Source of the DNA: Bacteroidaceae bacterium
GTDB lineage: Bacteria; Bacteroidota; Bacteroidia; Bacteroidales; Barnesiellaceae_A
Length of the DNA stretch: 64,000 nt
NCBI GenBank assembly: GCA_017410245.1
Contig: JAFQRE010000034.1
Coordinates: 53,848 to 117,847 of the forward strand
Reading direction: 5' to 3'
Shown: one piece after another, positions 43,172 through 52,297 of the stretch
How the letters are laid out: every line of letters starts with the position of its first letter
Numbering within the stretch: position 1 is the stretch's first letter
Made by a program: the position numbers and the translations under genes
The notes under the pieces: generated by a model
The model's database searches: none
Told to the model about the DNA's origin: nothing
The model's input: the letters and a program-made list of their open reading frames with translations, nothing else

Positions 43172-43645
43172 ATGGATAAATTGCGAAACCCATGGCTCAA
43201 CTTGGTAGATGAAGGCTACAACTGCTTTGGCTGTGCGCCCAACAATCCATACGGACTGAAAATGGAGTTTTATGAAGATGGCGACGACATAGTGTGCTAT
43301 TGGACTCCGGCCGACAACTACCAAGGCTGGTTAAAGACACTGCATGGAGGCATACAGGCTACCCTCATGGACGAAATAGCAGCATGGGTAGTGGCCCGAA
43401 AGCTACAAACATCGGGCATGACTACTGCCATGAACACCAAGTATCGCCACCCCATAGCCACCGGAGAGAACGAGCGATTAGAGGTACGTGCGCACATCAG
43501 CGAGATGAAACGAAACTTTGCATTTATCCATGCCTCTATCATCTACAACGGACAAGTATGCACCGAGGCCGAGCTCACCTTCTATTGTTTCTCAAAAGAG
43601 AAGGCCGAGCAGGAGTTCTTCTTCAGCAATTGTACTACCGAATAG
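43172..43645 (+). CDS. PaaI-type hotdog thioesterase
   Basis: A 157-residue hotdog protein with CFGCAPNNPYGLKMEFYEDGDD at the start, the LHGGIQATLMDEIAAWVV motif (HGG and conserved Asp/Glu of the central helix) and a TYCFSKEKAEQ-like C-terminus. Resembles the PaaI/YbgC-type acyl-CoA thioesterases; substrate unknown. It begins 3 bases after the CotH gene, so co-transcription is likely. Confidence 0.9.
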   Translation: MDKLRNPWLNLVDEGYNCFGCAPNNPYGLKMEFYEDGDDIVCYWTPADNYQGWLKTLHGGIQATLMDEIAAWVVARKLQTSGMTTAMNTKYRHPIATGENERLEVRAHISEMKRNFAFIHASIIYNGQVCTEAELTFYCFSKEKAEQEFFFSNCTTE

Positions 43646-43668
43646 CATAGCCGGCCATGATACAGAAA

Positions 43669-43700
43669 ATGCCGAATGTCGCTTCTCAGACATTCGGCAT
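43669..43700. terminator. bidirectional terminator
   Basis: ATGCCGAATGTC pairs with GACATTCGGCAT around an 8-base loop, followed on the minus strand by TTTTCTG. Lies between the convergent thioesterase and tpx genes. Confidence 0.85.
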
Positions 43701-43749
43701 CACTTATTATGAAAAAAGAATCTATTACTTCGGTTGCATATTGTTGGGG

Positions 43750-44256
43750 TTACATCTGGGCAAGGAAGTCAAGGGCTGCCTTGTAATTGGGCTCTTGAGT
43801 AAGCTCCTCAACCAACTCGCTATATACTATTGTACCCTTCTCATCGAGTATAACAACAGCTCGCGCCAGCAAGCCTTGCAATGGGCCATCAACAAGCTCC
43901 AATCCCATAGAACGTCCAAACATAGGATTGCGGAAGGTAGATAAAGTAACTACATTCTCAATATGTTCGGTCGAGCAGAAACGTCCTGCAGCAAAAGGCA
44001 AATCGGCCGAAATAGCCAACACAACAGTATTGGGCAAGCCCGCAGCACGACTATTAAACTGTCTAACACTCATAGCACAAGTAGCAGTATCGATACTTGG
44101 GAAGATATTGAGAACTACACGTTTGCCACGAAAGTCTTCATCGGTAGCTGTCGAGAGGTCCGATTTTACAAGCGCAAAGTGAGGGCATGATTGACCTATA
44201 GCAGGAATTGTTCCGTATGTATGGGCAGCTTGCCCGTGTATATTAATTGTATTCAT
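43750..44256 (-). CDS. tpx: thiol peroxidase Tpx
   Basis: A 168-residue atypical 2-Cys peroxiredoxin that reduces hydrogen and lipid peroxides through thioredoxin. The peroxidatic Cys sits in the ATCAMSVRQFN motif (about residue 59-61) and the resolving Cys in FCSTEHIENV (about 93-95), with FGRSMGLEL and the family's C-terminal region. Full length, cytoplasmic or periplasmic (no signal peptide seen). Monocistronic with its own promoter element upstream. Confidence 0.96.
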   Translation of the reverse strand: MNTINIHGQAAHTYGTIPAIGQSCPHFALVKSDLSTATDEDFRGKRVVLNIFPSIDTATCAMSVRQFNSRAAGLPNTVVLAISADLPFAAGRFCSTEHIENVVTLSTFRNPMFGRSMGLELVDGPLQGLLARAVVILDEKGTIVYSELVEELTQEPNYKAALDFLAQM

Positions 44257-44360
44257 AACTGTTTTTTTGTTTATAGGTTATTATTATTATTAAAATATCA
44301 TTTTGTCGAAAAATATCATCTCACTATCCAAGATTGTTCGATGCTTTTATTTTCCGAGTG

Positions 44361-44390
44361 CAAAATTAATTCTTTTACCCATAATACAAA
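44361..44390 (-). promoter_or_regulatory. tpx promoter
   Basis: On the minus strand TTTG (44387-44390), 18-base spacer, TAATTTTG (44361-44368). About 105 bases upstream of the tpx ATG. The region 44257-44583 holds this and the divergent WG-gene promoter and nothing else I could identify. Confidence 0.45.
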
Positions 44391-44479
44391 ACAAAAATAC
44401 ATTATTTATAAAATTTAATAATCAAATTAACACAAATAAACGATTTTGCATTACATCTGTCTTGACCAGTTAAATTTCA

Positions 44480-44511
44480 TTTGGCACTTTAAAATCATTT
44501 ATATATCTTTG
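44480..44511 (+). promoter_or_regulatory. consensus Bacteroidota promoter of WG-repeat gene
   Basis: TTTG (44480-44483), exactly 20-base spacer, TATCTTTG (44504-44511): a near-perfect match to the -33/-7 consensus. The transcript starts about 65 bases upstream of the ATG at 44584. Confidence 0.8.
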
Positions 44512-44583
44512 CAGTAAGATGCGAAGGTATAGTACACTCGCTGCGAGAAAATATTGAAGTAAAACACAAACCTATAACCTGTT

Positions 44584-45354
44584 ATGAACTACGACGATAT
44601 AAGAAAATATAACAACGACCGTGCTTGCGTAGAACTTGATGGCAAGTATGGCTATATAAATCGTGACACCGACGAAGTGATACCTCTCATATACGATGCC
44701 GCCAAAGACTTCTCAGATGGCGTAGCCTTGGTGCGCAAAGATGGCAAATGGGGTTGCATAGATGTAGATGGCAACGAAGTACTCCCTATGCAATATGATG
44801 AGGGTGTAAGCTTTGTAGATGGCTACGGAGCCATGTGCCTCGATGGCAAATATGCCATTATTGACAAGACCGGTCGCGAAGTAACACCCTACAAATACGA
44901 CAAGGTGGTACACCCCTTTGCCGGAGGCGTAGCTATGGTAACTATAGATGGCCGATATGGATATGTCGATACCGAAGGTAACGAAGTTGTTCCCGTTGAG
45001 TACTTGGTGATGGGTCGCTTCTGCGAAGGATTGGCAGCCACTCGTGACGAAGCTACAGGGCTATATGGCTTTATCGACCGCAACAACCAAGTAATCATTC
45101 CCTTCGAGTACGACTTTGTAGGCTCATTTGCCGATGGTCGCGCAGCAGTGTGTCTGCAAGGCAAATGTGGCTTTATCGACACTCATGGCGATGTTGCCAT
45201 AGCCATACAGTATGACTACGTAGGTAATTTTGAGGACGGATTGGCTATAGTAGGCTCGGGCGAGGACTTCTATTATATAGATGTAGAGGGTAACTTTGTC
45301 AAAGACTACGATGACAACATTCTCCGCGCCAAAGTACCCGACTTTATGGATTAA
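44584..45354 (+). CDS. WG-repeat protein
   Basis: A 256-residue protein made of about eight to nine copies of the WG/KWG beta repeat (about 25 residues each, for example GKYGYINRDTDEVIPLIYD, GKWGCIDVDGNEVLPMQYD and GRYGYVDTEGNEVVPVEY). WG repeats form a beta propeller-like surface used for protein binding. No signal peptide, so cytoplasmic or membrane-associated. Function unknown. It has a strong promoter and a downstream bidirectional terminator. Confidence 0.9.
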   Translation: MNYDDIRKYNNDRACVELDGKYGYINRDTDEVIPLIYDAAKDFSDGVALVRKDGKWGCIDVDGNEVLPMQYDEGVSFVDGYGAMCLDGKYAIIDKTGREVTPYKYDKVVHPFAGGVAMVTIDGRYGYVDTEGNEVVPVEYLVMGRFCEGLAATRDEATGLYGFIDRNNQVIIPFEYDFVGSFADGRAAVCLQGKCGFIDTHGDVAIAIQYDYVGNFEDGLAIVGSGEDFYYIDVEGNFVKDYDDNILRAKVPDFMD

Positions 45355-45385
45355 GAAGATTGAAGCTACACATTGTTATATAATA

Positions 45386-45419
45386 AATGCGGGGTAGGTA
45401 CTGAAGCTTACCCCGCATT
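45386..45419. terminator. bidirectional terminator
   Basis: AATGCGGGGTA pairs with TACCCCGCATT, followed by GTTTTT on the plus strand and TTTATT on the minus strand. Between the WG-repeat gene and hutH. Confidence 0.85.
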
Positions 45420-45440
45420 GTTTTTATACATCTATGAGTA

Positions 45441-46937
45441 TCAATACTCAAAGCGGTAACGGCCGAGGAAGTCGGCTGTTTTTTGTATCATCTTGTACAT
45501 GATGATATCGTCCTTAACGAAGGGCACTTCGGCGCGGTAGGCAGCCATGAACTCTTCGAGAATGGGCGATGTCTTTTCGGGACGACGGAAGTCGAGACCT
45601 TGTGCACCATTCATCAACTCTATAGCCAAGATGTTCTCGAGGTTGTCGAGTATTTTGTGCAACTTGGTAGCGGCGTTGGCACCCATCGACACGTGGTCCT
45701 CTTGACCGTTGCTCGATACAATAGAGTCGCTGGCAGCCGAGAAGCAATACATCTTGTTCTGGCTAACCATAGCAGCAGCAGCGTATTGAGGAATCATGAA
45801 GCCAGAGTTCAAGCCGGGCTCGGCAACGAGGAATTCGGGCAAGCCACGGAAGCCCATGATAAGCTGCGCTACACGACGCTCCGAGATATTACCAAGTTCG
45901 GCAAGTGCTACAGCAAGGTAGTCAAACACGAGTGCGAGAGGCTCGCCGTGGAAGTTACCACCCGAAATGATGCAATCTTCGTCGGGGAAGATTGTGGGGT
46001 TGTCGGTAACTGAGTTAATCTCGGTGAGCAATACACCGCTTACATAGCGTATAGCATCTTTGATAGCGCCATGCACTTGAGGTATGCAACGGAATGAGTA
46101 GGGGTCTTGTACGTGTTTCTTGGGTTTGGCGATGAGTTCGCTACCGGCCAAGAGACGACGGAAAGCCTCACCGGTCTCAATTTGTCCTTTGTGAGGACGT
46201 ACTTGGTGAATGTTGTCGTAGAAGGGCTCAATACGGCCATCGAATGCCTCCAACGAGATAGCACCAATCATATCGGCACCCTTCATGATATGACGGGCAC
46301 GAATGATGGCATATACGCCATTAGAACTCATAAATTGAGTACCGTTCAAGAGAGCCAATCCCTCTTTACTTTGCAACTTAACAGGCTCGAGACCTACTTC
46401 TTTCAATACCTCGGCAGCAGGACGACGCACGCCTTTGTAGTTTACATCACCTTCGCCAATGAGGGGCAAGAAGAGGTTGGCAAGGGGAGCAAGGTCGCCC
46501 GATGCACCCAGTGAGCCACGATCGTAAACGATGGGGAGGATATCGTTGTTGTAGAGGTCGAGCACGCGTTGTACGGTAACAACTTGTACACCACTGTGTC
46601 CCATAGAGAGGGCGTGAGCCTTCAAAAGGAGCATGAGGCGTACAATCTCGGGATTCAACTCGGTACCTACGCTACAAGCATGGCTCTTAACAAGGTTTTC
46701 TTGCAGAGTAGTGAGCTCGTTGGGCGAGATATTGCGGTTGCACAACGAGCCAAAGCCTGTTGTGATACCATACAAAGGCACTTCCGAAGTTTCGGTTTTA
46801 CGGTCGAGATAGTTACGACATTTCTCAATTTTGGCAATAGCCTCGGGCGAGAGTTCAAGACGAGCTTTGCTGTCGAGAATTTCTTCGATGAGGTCGAATG
46901 TAAGTTCGCCCGACCCGATATAATAAGTCTTTAGCAT
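45441..46937 (-). CDS. hutH: histidine ammonia-lyase
   Basis: A 498-residue cytoplasmic enzyme that removes ammonia from L-histidine to give urocanate. The MIO prosthetic group forms from the Ala-Ser-Gly of GSLGASGDLAPLANL near residue 145-160, and the family signature is intact, along with the GEPLALVFDYL and GAQGLDFRRPEKTSP segments. Length matches HutH. Last gene of the operon; it overlaps the upstream cyclodeaminase gene by 7 bases. Confidence 0.97.
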   Translation of the reverse strand: MLKTYYIGSGELTFDLIEEILDSKARLELSPEAIAKIEKCRNYLDRKTETSEVPLYGITTGFGSLCNRNISPNELTTLQENLVKSHACSVGTELNPEIVRLMLLLKAHALSMGHSGVQVVTVQRVLDLYNNDILPIVYDRGSLGASGDLAPLANLFLPLIGEGDVNYKGVRRPAAEVLKEVGLEPVKLQSKEGLALLNGTQFMSSNGVYAIIRARHIMKGADMIGAISLEAFDGRIEPFYDNIHQVRPHKGQIETGEAFRRLLAGSELIAKPKKHVQDPYSFRCIPQVHGAIKDAIRYVSGVLLTEINSVTDNPTIFPDEDCIISGGNFHGEPLALVFDYLAVALAELGNISERRVAQLIMGFRGLPEFLVAEPGLNSGFMIPQYAAAAMVSQNKMYCFSAASDSIVSSNGQEDHVSMGANAATKLHKILDNLENILAIELMNGAQGLDFRRPEKTSPILEEFMAAYRAEVPFVKDDIIMYKMIQKTADFLGRYRFEY

Positions 46938-47566
46938 AATCCGTGATTTTCTTGAGCGTAAGTAATAAGTTCGTTTTCGTGAACGAGAGCCATAGCCTCA
47001 ATCTCTTCGCAAGCTGCTTTCATACTCTCTACGTAAGCCTCATCTTTAAGGCCACCGAGGTTGATGCGAACATTGAGCAATGCACCACGAACAGCAGTGC
47101 GGCAGCACATCATAGCAACACAGCTATCGGTAATAGCATTTGTATTACCATTTTGTCCTATATATATAATAGTAGGCATAGCCTCGAGAGCAGTGCGAGC
47201 TACCTCCATAGGAATTTCGGCAGCATGCTTGGTAGCCTCCTCGATGACAGCAGCACGATGAGCTTTCTCTTCGTCGGTCTCTTTGGGGAGCTTGAAGGCA
47301 GCAAATACTTGGTCATAAGCCTCAGAGTCGAGGTCGATAAGTTCGATGAAACGAGCACGCATACCATTGAGTTTCTCGGCAGCAGCAGTCATTTCAGCAT
47401 CTTTATCGGCATATTTTTTACGACCTATAGTGAGGTTAGTAACCATAGTACCCAATGCTGTAGCAATAGCTGCATTGAGAGCCGAGATACTACCACCACC
47501 GGGTACGGGTTCGTTACTAGCAGTTTTTTCTAAGAAAGCGGTAACATTAAGATCTACGAGTTTCAT
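46931..47566 (-). CDS. fchA: formiminotetrahydrofolate cyclodeaminase
   Basis: A 211-residue FTCD_C-type protein that converts 5-formimino-THF to 5,10-methenyl-THF with loss of ammonia. The family start ...LDLNVTAFLEKTASNEPVPGGGSISALNA-like segment with the glycine-rich loop is present, and the helical body and MALVHENELITYAQE end follow. In mammals this domain is fused to glutamate formiminotransferase; here it is a separate gene, with the transferase as ftcD nearby. It is 16 bases downstream of hutI. Confidence 0.93.
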   Translation of the reverse strand: MKLVDLNVTAFLEKTASNEPVPGGGSISALNAAIATALGTMVTNLTIGRKKYADKDAEMTAAAEKLNGMRARFIELIDLDSEAYDQVFAAFKLPKETDEEKAHRAAVIEEATKHAAEIPMEVARTALEAMPTIIYIGQNGNTNAITDSCVAMMCCRTAVRGALLNVRINLGGLKDEAYVESMKAACEEIEAMALVHENELITYAQENHGLC

Positions 47567-47582
47567 AGCTTTACGGTATTTA

Positions 47583-48818
47583 TTAGTATGTAAGAATTTT
47601 TCCTGATTTGATGGTATATTTCACCGAGTTCATTGCTGTATAGTAGGGCAATGTATAGTGAGTATCGGTATCAAGCAACACAAGGTCTCCTTGTTTGCCC
47701 ACTTCGATAGAGCCTATTTTGTCGGCACGACCTATGGCAGCAGCACCATTGATGGTCATGGCAGTGATAGCCTCCTCGACGGTGTGGTGCATGTAGATGC
47801 AAGCCAAAGCAAATGTCAAGGGTATGCTACCCGAACAGCAACTACCGGGATTGAGGTCGGTAGCAAGAGCTACAGCACAATCACGATCTATCATTTCACG
47901 ACCACGAGCATAAGGCTCACGCAGGGTAAATGCAGTAAGTGGCAACAATGTAGCTACCACGTTGTTTTCGCTCATGGCACGAATACCCTCATCTGATGCG
48001 TGCAACAAGTGATCGGCACTGAGGGCCTTCAATTCACCGGCCAATTCCGAACCTCCAAAGGTAACAATCTCATCGGCATGAATTTTCACACCAAAACCCA
48101 TCTCCTTGGCAGCCGACAACAAGCGACGCGATTGCTCAACAGTGAATACACCTTTCTCGCAGAATATGTCGCAATTCTCGGCCAAGTTACGCTCCTTAAC
48201 GAGTGGCAACATCTCGTCGATGATAAAGTCGATAAACTCTTCGTGGCGACCTTTATACTCGGGAGGCAAAGCATGCGCACCCAAGAATGTAGTAGCGATA
48301 TCGACCTTGCGATTGGGGTCGGCATTGATATCGCGCATCACCTCAAGTTGTTTTATCTCGGCATCACGGTCGAGTCCGTATCCACTCTTACCCTCGACAG
48401 TAGTGACACCCATGCGACTCATTACGTCGATAAACTTGTATGCTTTCTGCAACAACTCTTCGTGAGTAGCTTCGCGAGTGGCCTTCATGCTATTTACAAT
48501 ACCGCCACCACGCTCCATGATGCTCATGTAGCTATCGCCACGCATACGCCACATAAACTCCTCGGGACGGAAACCGCCAAACACAAGGTGCGTGTGTGAA
48601 TCGACAAATCCGGGCAGAAGTACTTGTCCTTGTGCATCTAACACTTCATATCCGGCAGGTATGCTATCACGATTGTCACCCACATAGGTAATAATACCAT
48701 CGGTAACCTCAACAGTACCATTGGGAATGATGTGCAAGTCGTTCATCTTCTTTCCTTTAATGGCAGTATTGCCAAGGGGAGTGATGATGCGTGCATTGGT
48801 TATAATAAGGTTGCTCAT
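47583..48818 (-). CDS. hutI: imidazolonepropionase
   Basis: A 411-residue amidohydrolase that opens 4-imidazolone-5-propionate to N-formiminoglutamate. The metal-binding HTH motif is in VDSHTHLVFGGFRPEEF near residues 74-90; further landmarks are GYGLDRDAE, TFLGAHALPPEY, KIHADEIVTFGG and CDLNPGSC-like (DLNPGSCC). Length is right. Third gene of the operon. Confidence 0.97.
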   Translation of the reverse strand: MSNLIITNARIITPLGNTAIKGKKMNDLHIIPNGTVEVTDGIITYVGDNRDSIPAGYEVLDAQGQVLLPGFVDSHTHLVFGGFRPEEFMWRMRGDSYMSIMERGGGIVNSMKATREATHEELLQKAYKFIDVMSRMGVTTVEGKSGYGLDRDAEIKQLEVMRDINADPNRKVDIATTFLGAHALPPEYKGRHEEFIDFIIDEMLPLVKERNLAENCDIFCEKGVFTVEQSRRLLSAAKEMGFGVKIHADEIVTFGGSELAGELKALSADHLLHASDEGIRAMSENNVVATLLPLTAFTLREPYARGREMIDRDCAVALATDLNPGSCCSGSIPLTFALACIYMHHTVEEAITAMTINGAAAIGRADKIGSIEVGKQGDLVLLDTDTHYTLPYYTAMNSVKYTIKSGKILTY

Positions 48819-48904
48819 GTTCTATTGTTATTATCGGCTAAAGAGATACAGGCCACCATAGGTGTCCTATATCTCTTTGGCTCAATTTATTACTAAATAT
48901 GACA

Positions 48905-49807
48905 TTACTCCATGATGCGCGACTCGAGTACTTGGTCCATCGAGAAGTTCTCGATACCAAGATAGTACTCGGCAGTGTCGATAAGAGCAGCCATAGGAAC
49001 AAGACCGATAATCTCGCTACCTACGATGCTCACGCCATAACGACGAGCCTCATATTTCACCATTTCAAAGGCTTGGTAGAGAGCTGTCTTGCTATAGTCG
49101 GTCATGTTGATACTTACTTGAGTGATGCCACGCTCTGTGAGATCTACACCCATAGCTTTGCAGAAACGCAAGCCACCACCAATGAAACGAATGCGCTTAG
49201 CTATGCTGTGAGCTATGTCGAGGCTGGGAGTGTTGAGGTTGATATTGAAAGCTACCAAAGGCATACGAGCACCTACGGCAACTGTACCGGCAGTAGCATG
49301 ACGCTCGGCGGGGCCGAAATCGGGGTGCCACTCGGGTTGTTTGATCTTCTCGGCCATACCCTCAAACTCGCCTTTACGTACAGCGGCAAGGTTCTCGCGA
49401 TAAGGTGCAGAAGCCGACTTCTCATACAAGAATACGGGAAGGTTGTAGAGTTCGGCAATCTTTTCGCCTACCTCTTTCGACATGGCAACAGCATCGTCCA
49501 TTGTGCAACCCTTGATGGGAATGAAGGGCACAACATCTACAGCACCCATTCGGGGGTGTTGACCTTCGTGCTTGTTGAGGTCGATAAGCTCAACAGCTTT
49601 ACCAACGGCCTCGATAACGGCAGCTTTCAAAGCTTCAGGCTCACCTACAACAGTTACTACGCAACGGTTGTGGTCAGTATCATTGCTGTAATCGAGCAGT
49701 TTCACACCCTCTTTGGCGCGGAATGCCGATACAATTTTCTCAATTTTTTCCAAGTCGCGACCCTCACTGAAATTGGGCACGCACTCCATAATTTTACTCC
49801 AGCTCAT
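48905..49807 (-). CDS. ftcD: glutamate formimidoyltransferase
   Basis: A 300-residue enzyme that transfers the formimino group from formiminoglutamate to tetrahydrofolate. The start IMECVPNFSEGRDLEKIEKIV and the GHQHPRMGAVDVVPFIPI-like segment (here EGQHPRMGAVDVVPFIPIKG) are family hallmarks, followed by the FTCD N-terminal domain pair. Its action with the cyclodeaminase explains the absence of hutG/hutF-type genes. Second gene of the operon. Confidence 0.96.
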   Translation of the reverse strand: MSWSKIMECVPNFSEGRDLEKIEKIVSAFRAKEGVKLLDYSNDTDHNRCVVTVVGEPEALKAAVIEAVGKAVELIDLNKHEGQHPRMGAVDVVPFIPIKGCTMDDAVAMSKEVGEKIAELYNLPVFLYEKSASAPYRENLAAVRKGEFEGMAEKIKQPEWHPDFGPAERHATAGTVAVGARMPLVAFNINLNTPSLDIAHSIAKRIRFIGGGLRFCKAMGVDLTERGITQVSINMTDYSKTALYQAFEMVKYEARRYGVSIVGSEIIGLVPMAALIDTAEYYLGIENFSMDQVLESRIME

Positions 49808-49843
49808 AATTGTTAAAGTATTTATAAGGTTAATTTTATATGT

Positions 49844-51838
49844 TTATTTTTTCAATGCAGCAGCAATAACGTCTTTAACCAAGCTATCATCGGCAACATA
49901 AGGCATTGTGATGTCATAACCGGGCATCATGCGGTTGAACTCGTCGGTTGTTTCCATTGCATGTACGTTGCGCGCCCATGAACGACGGGCTACACCACCC
50001 ATAACGTCCCAAAGCATAGACGAACGCAAAATCTCATCTACTCGCTCCGAGCCATCGCACACCATACCAAAACCACCATTGATAGACTTACCGATACCTA
50101 CACCACCGCCGTTGTGCAATGCAACAAGGCTCATACCACGCGCGCAGTTTCCGGCAAAACATTGTACAGCCATATCGGCCATAACGTTACTACCATCTTT
50201 GATATTTGATGTCTCGCGGAAGGGTGAATCGGTACCACTCACGTCGTGGTGGTCGCGACCCAACATGATGGGGCCTACCTCACCGTTACGTACCATCTCG
50301 TTGAACTTCAATGCAATGTTCATACGACCCAAGGCGTCTTGATAGAGGATACGAGCTTGTGTACCTACTACGAGATTGTTCTTCTCGGCATCGCGTATCC
50401 ATATCCAGTTATCGAGATCCTGACCACGACGATCCTTATCGATACAATCCATAGCGGCCTTGTCGGTCTTTATTAAGTCTTCGTGCTTGCCACTGAGGCA
50501 TACCCAACGGAAAGGACCATAACCATAGTCAAACAACTCGGGACCCATGATATCCTCTACGTAAGAAGGCCAAATAAAGCCATCTTTCTCGTCATATCCG
50601 TTGCGCGAAATTTCCATCACGCCGGCATCGTAAACCGATTTCATGAAGGCATTGCCATAATCAAAGAAGTATGTTCCGCGCGAAACCAATGTTTTGATAA
50701 CATTGAAGTGACGCACAAGTGTAGCGTTTACTTGACGGCAGAACTCCTCACGATCTTCTTTCAAAAGACGTGTACGCTCTTCAAAAGAGATACCTGCGGG
50801 ACAATAACCACCTTCATACACTGCGTGACAAGATGTTTGATCGCTGAGCAACTCGATGTGTATATTATTTTGAGCAGCATACTCGAGCAAGTCAACCACA
50901 TTGCCATGATATGCAATAGAACAAGGTTCTTTGCGTTCCATAGCCTCATGAGCCATACGGAAAGCCTCTCCCATATCATCGGTGATATGTTGTACCCAAC
51001 CTTGAGTGTGACGGGTAACAATACGCGAATAGTCCACCTCGGCAATGATAGCGGCAGCACCGGCTATCTCGGCAGCTTTGGGTTGAGCACCACTCATACC
51101 ACCAAGACCCGATGACACGAACAAGTGTCCACGCAAATCGCCATTTTGGGGCACACCAAGTTTCATACGACCGGCATTCAACAAAGTGTTGAATGTACCA
51201 TGCACTATACCTTGGGGACCGATGTACATCCAACCGCCGGCAGTCATTTGGCCATAGTTGGCTACACCCATTTGAGCAGCAATCTCCCAGTCCTTTTGGT
51301 TATCAAACAAACCTACCATCATAGAGTTAGTGATGATAACACGGGGTGCATCGGGTTTCGACTTGAACAATCCGAGTGGGTGACCCGACTCAACTACCAA
51401 TGTTTGGTCTTGAGTAAGTTCCTCGAGATATTGCATGATGAGACGATATTGCATCCAGTTTTGGCATACTTGGCCGGTCTCGCCATAAGTAACCAACTCA
51501 TAGGGATAGAGAGCAATATCGAAGCAGAGGTTATTGTCAATCATTACTTGGAAAGCCTTACCCTCAACACATTTACCTTTGTACTCGTCGATAGATTTGG
51601 CCTTCAAGTCGCCTTGGGGACGGAAACGATATCCATAGATTTTACCACGAGTGAGCAACTCGTTCATAAATTCGGGAGCCAACTCGGCGTGCAGCTCTTT
51701 GGGAATGTAACGCAAAGCATTTTTCAATGCCACTTCGGTTTGCTCAGGAGTAAGTTTGTAGCCACGATCGGGAGCGCGGCGAATGCCTTCGACAAATGTA
51801 GGATAGTCGGGCAATACGTTTGGTAATGTGAGTTCCAT
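49844..51838 (-). CDS. hutU: urocanate hydratase
   Basis: A 664-residue NAD-dependent enzyme that hydrates urocanate to imidazolonepropionate. The central GVANYGQMTAGGWMYIGPQGIVHGT segment and the GGMSGAQPKAAEIAGA NAD-binding region match the family, and length is somewhat over the 550-560 of many HutU proteins, as in the longer Bacteroidota forms. First gene of hutU-ftcD-hutI-fchA-hutH. The operon promoter probably lies at 51924-51931. Confidence 0.96.
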   Translation of the reverse strand: MELTLPNVLPDYPTFVEGIRRAPDRGYKLTPEQTEVALKNALRYIPKELHAELAPEFMNELLTRGKIYGYRFRPQGDLKAKSIDEYKGKCVEGKAFQVMIDNNLCFDIALYPYELVTYGETGQVCQNWMQYRLIMQYLEELTQDQTLVVESGHPLGLFKSKPDAPRVIITNSMMVGLFDNQKDWEIAAQMGVANYGQMTAGGWMYIGPQGIVHGTFNTLLNAGRMKLGVPQNGDLRGHLFVSSGLGGMSGAQPKAAEIAGAAAIIAEVDYSRIVTRHTQGWVQHITDDMGEAFRMAHEAMERKEPCSIAYHGNVVDLLEYAAQNNIHIELLSDQTSCHAVYEGGYCPAGISFEERTRLLKEDREEFCRQVNATLVRHFNVIKTLVSRGTYFFDYGNAFMKSVYDAGVMEISRNGYDEKDGFIWPSYVEDIMGPELFDYGYGPFRWVCLSGKHEDLIKTDKAAMDCIDKDRRGQDLDNWIWIRDAEKNNLVVGTQARILYQDALGRMNIALKFNEMVRNGEVGPIMLGRDHHDVSGTDSPFRETSNIKDGSNVMADMAVQCFAGNCARGMSLVALHNGGGVGIGKSINGGFGMVCDGSERVDEILRSSMLWDVMGGVARRSWARNVHAMETTDEFNRMMPGYDITMPYVADDSLVKDVIAAALKK

Positions 51839-51923
51839 ACTTTAGTATATTAAGGATAAATTATTACTTGCTTGGTCTATTACAATAGGGCACAAAATTG
51901 ACTCTACCCTACCATACCGAGTG

Positions 51924-51931
51924 CAAAAATA
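51924..51931 (-). promoter_or_regulatory. possible -7 element of hut operon
   Basis: Reads TATTTTTG on the minus strand, about 86 bases upstream of the hutU ATG. No clear -33 element. No regulator gene for the hut operon is visible in the window. Confidence 0.35.
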
Positions 51932-52030
51932 CAAAATATCATACGATAAAACACACACTTGGGCATATAAAATTTTCCTTATCCCTAAAATATTCGATTT
52001 TAGGTCATACAAATAGTCATAAAACAACAT

Positions 52031-52050
52031 GTGCCGTCTCACGACGGCAC
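52031..52050. other. perfect hairpin in hutU-mutY gap
   Basis: GTGCCGTC pairs with GACGGCAC around TCAC. Minus strand continues with ATGTTGTTTTATG, weakly T-rich. Role unknown; the 459-base gap between hutU and mutY holds this, the hut and mutY promoters, and otherwise AT-rich sequence with nothing I could identify. Confidence 0.6.
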
Positions 52051-52258
52051 ACAATTGCTTTAAAACTTTACAATCTAATACTATGAAAAAACTTGATGCA
52101 AAGATAAAACTGATTTTATCAAAAACAAATTTTTATATTAAAACCAAGCATTGTTTTAACATTATTTCTTTTAACCACATATTATTTTTAACAAATAGGG
52201 CAACTCGGTAAAATTATGTTTCACCGTTTTAACATACTCAATTTACAGTATATAATAC

Positions 52259-52289
52259 TTGGTAACTACACCGATAATATCTACTTTTG
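52259..52289 (+). promoter_or_regulatory. mutY promoter
   Basis: TTG at 52259-52261, 20-base spacer, TACTTTTG at 52282-52289. The predicted start of transcription (about 52296) is within 2-3 bases of the ATG at 52298, so the mRNA would be leaderless or nearly so. Confidence 0.6.
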
Positions 52290-52297
52290 CAATAACT

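Noticed and set aside
48899..49816. 305-codon open frame antisense to ftcD
   Set aside because: Shadow of a highly conserved enzyme gene; no promoter or family signal on the plus strand.
52029..52211. 60-codon frame in the hutU-mutY gap
   Set aside because: AT-rich, no start signal or domain; the perfect hairpin and a promoter for mutY overlap or adjoin it.
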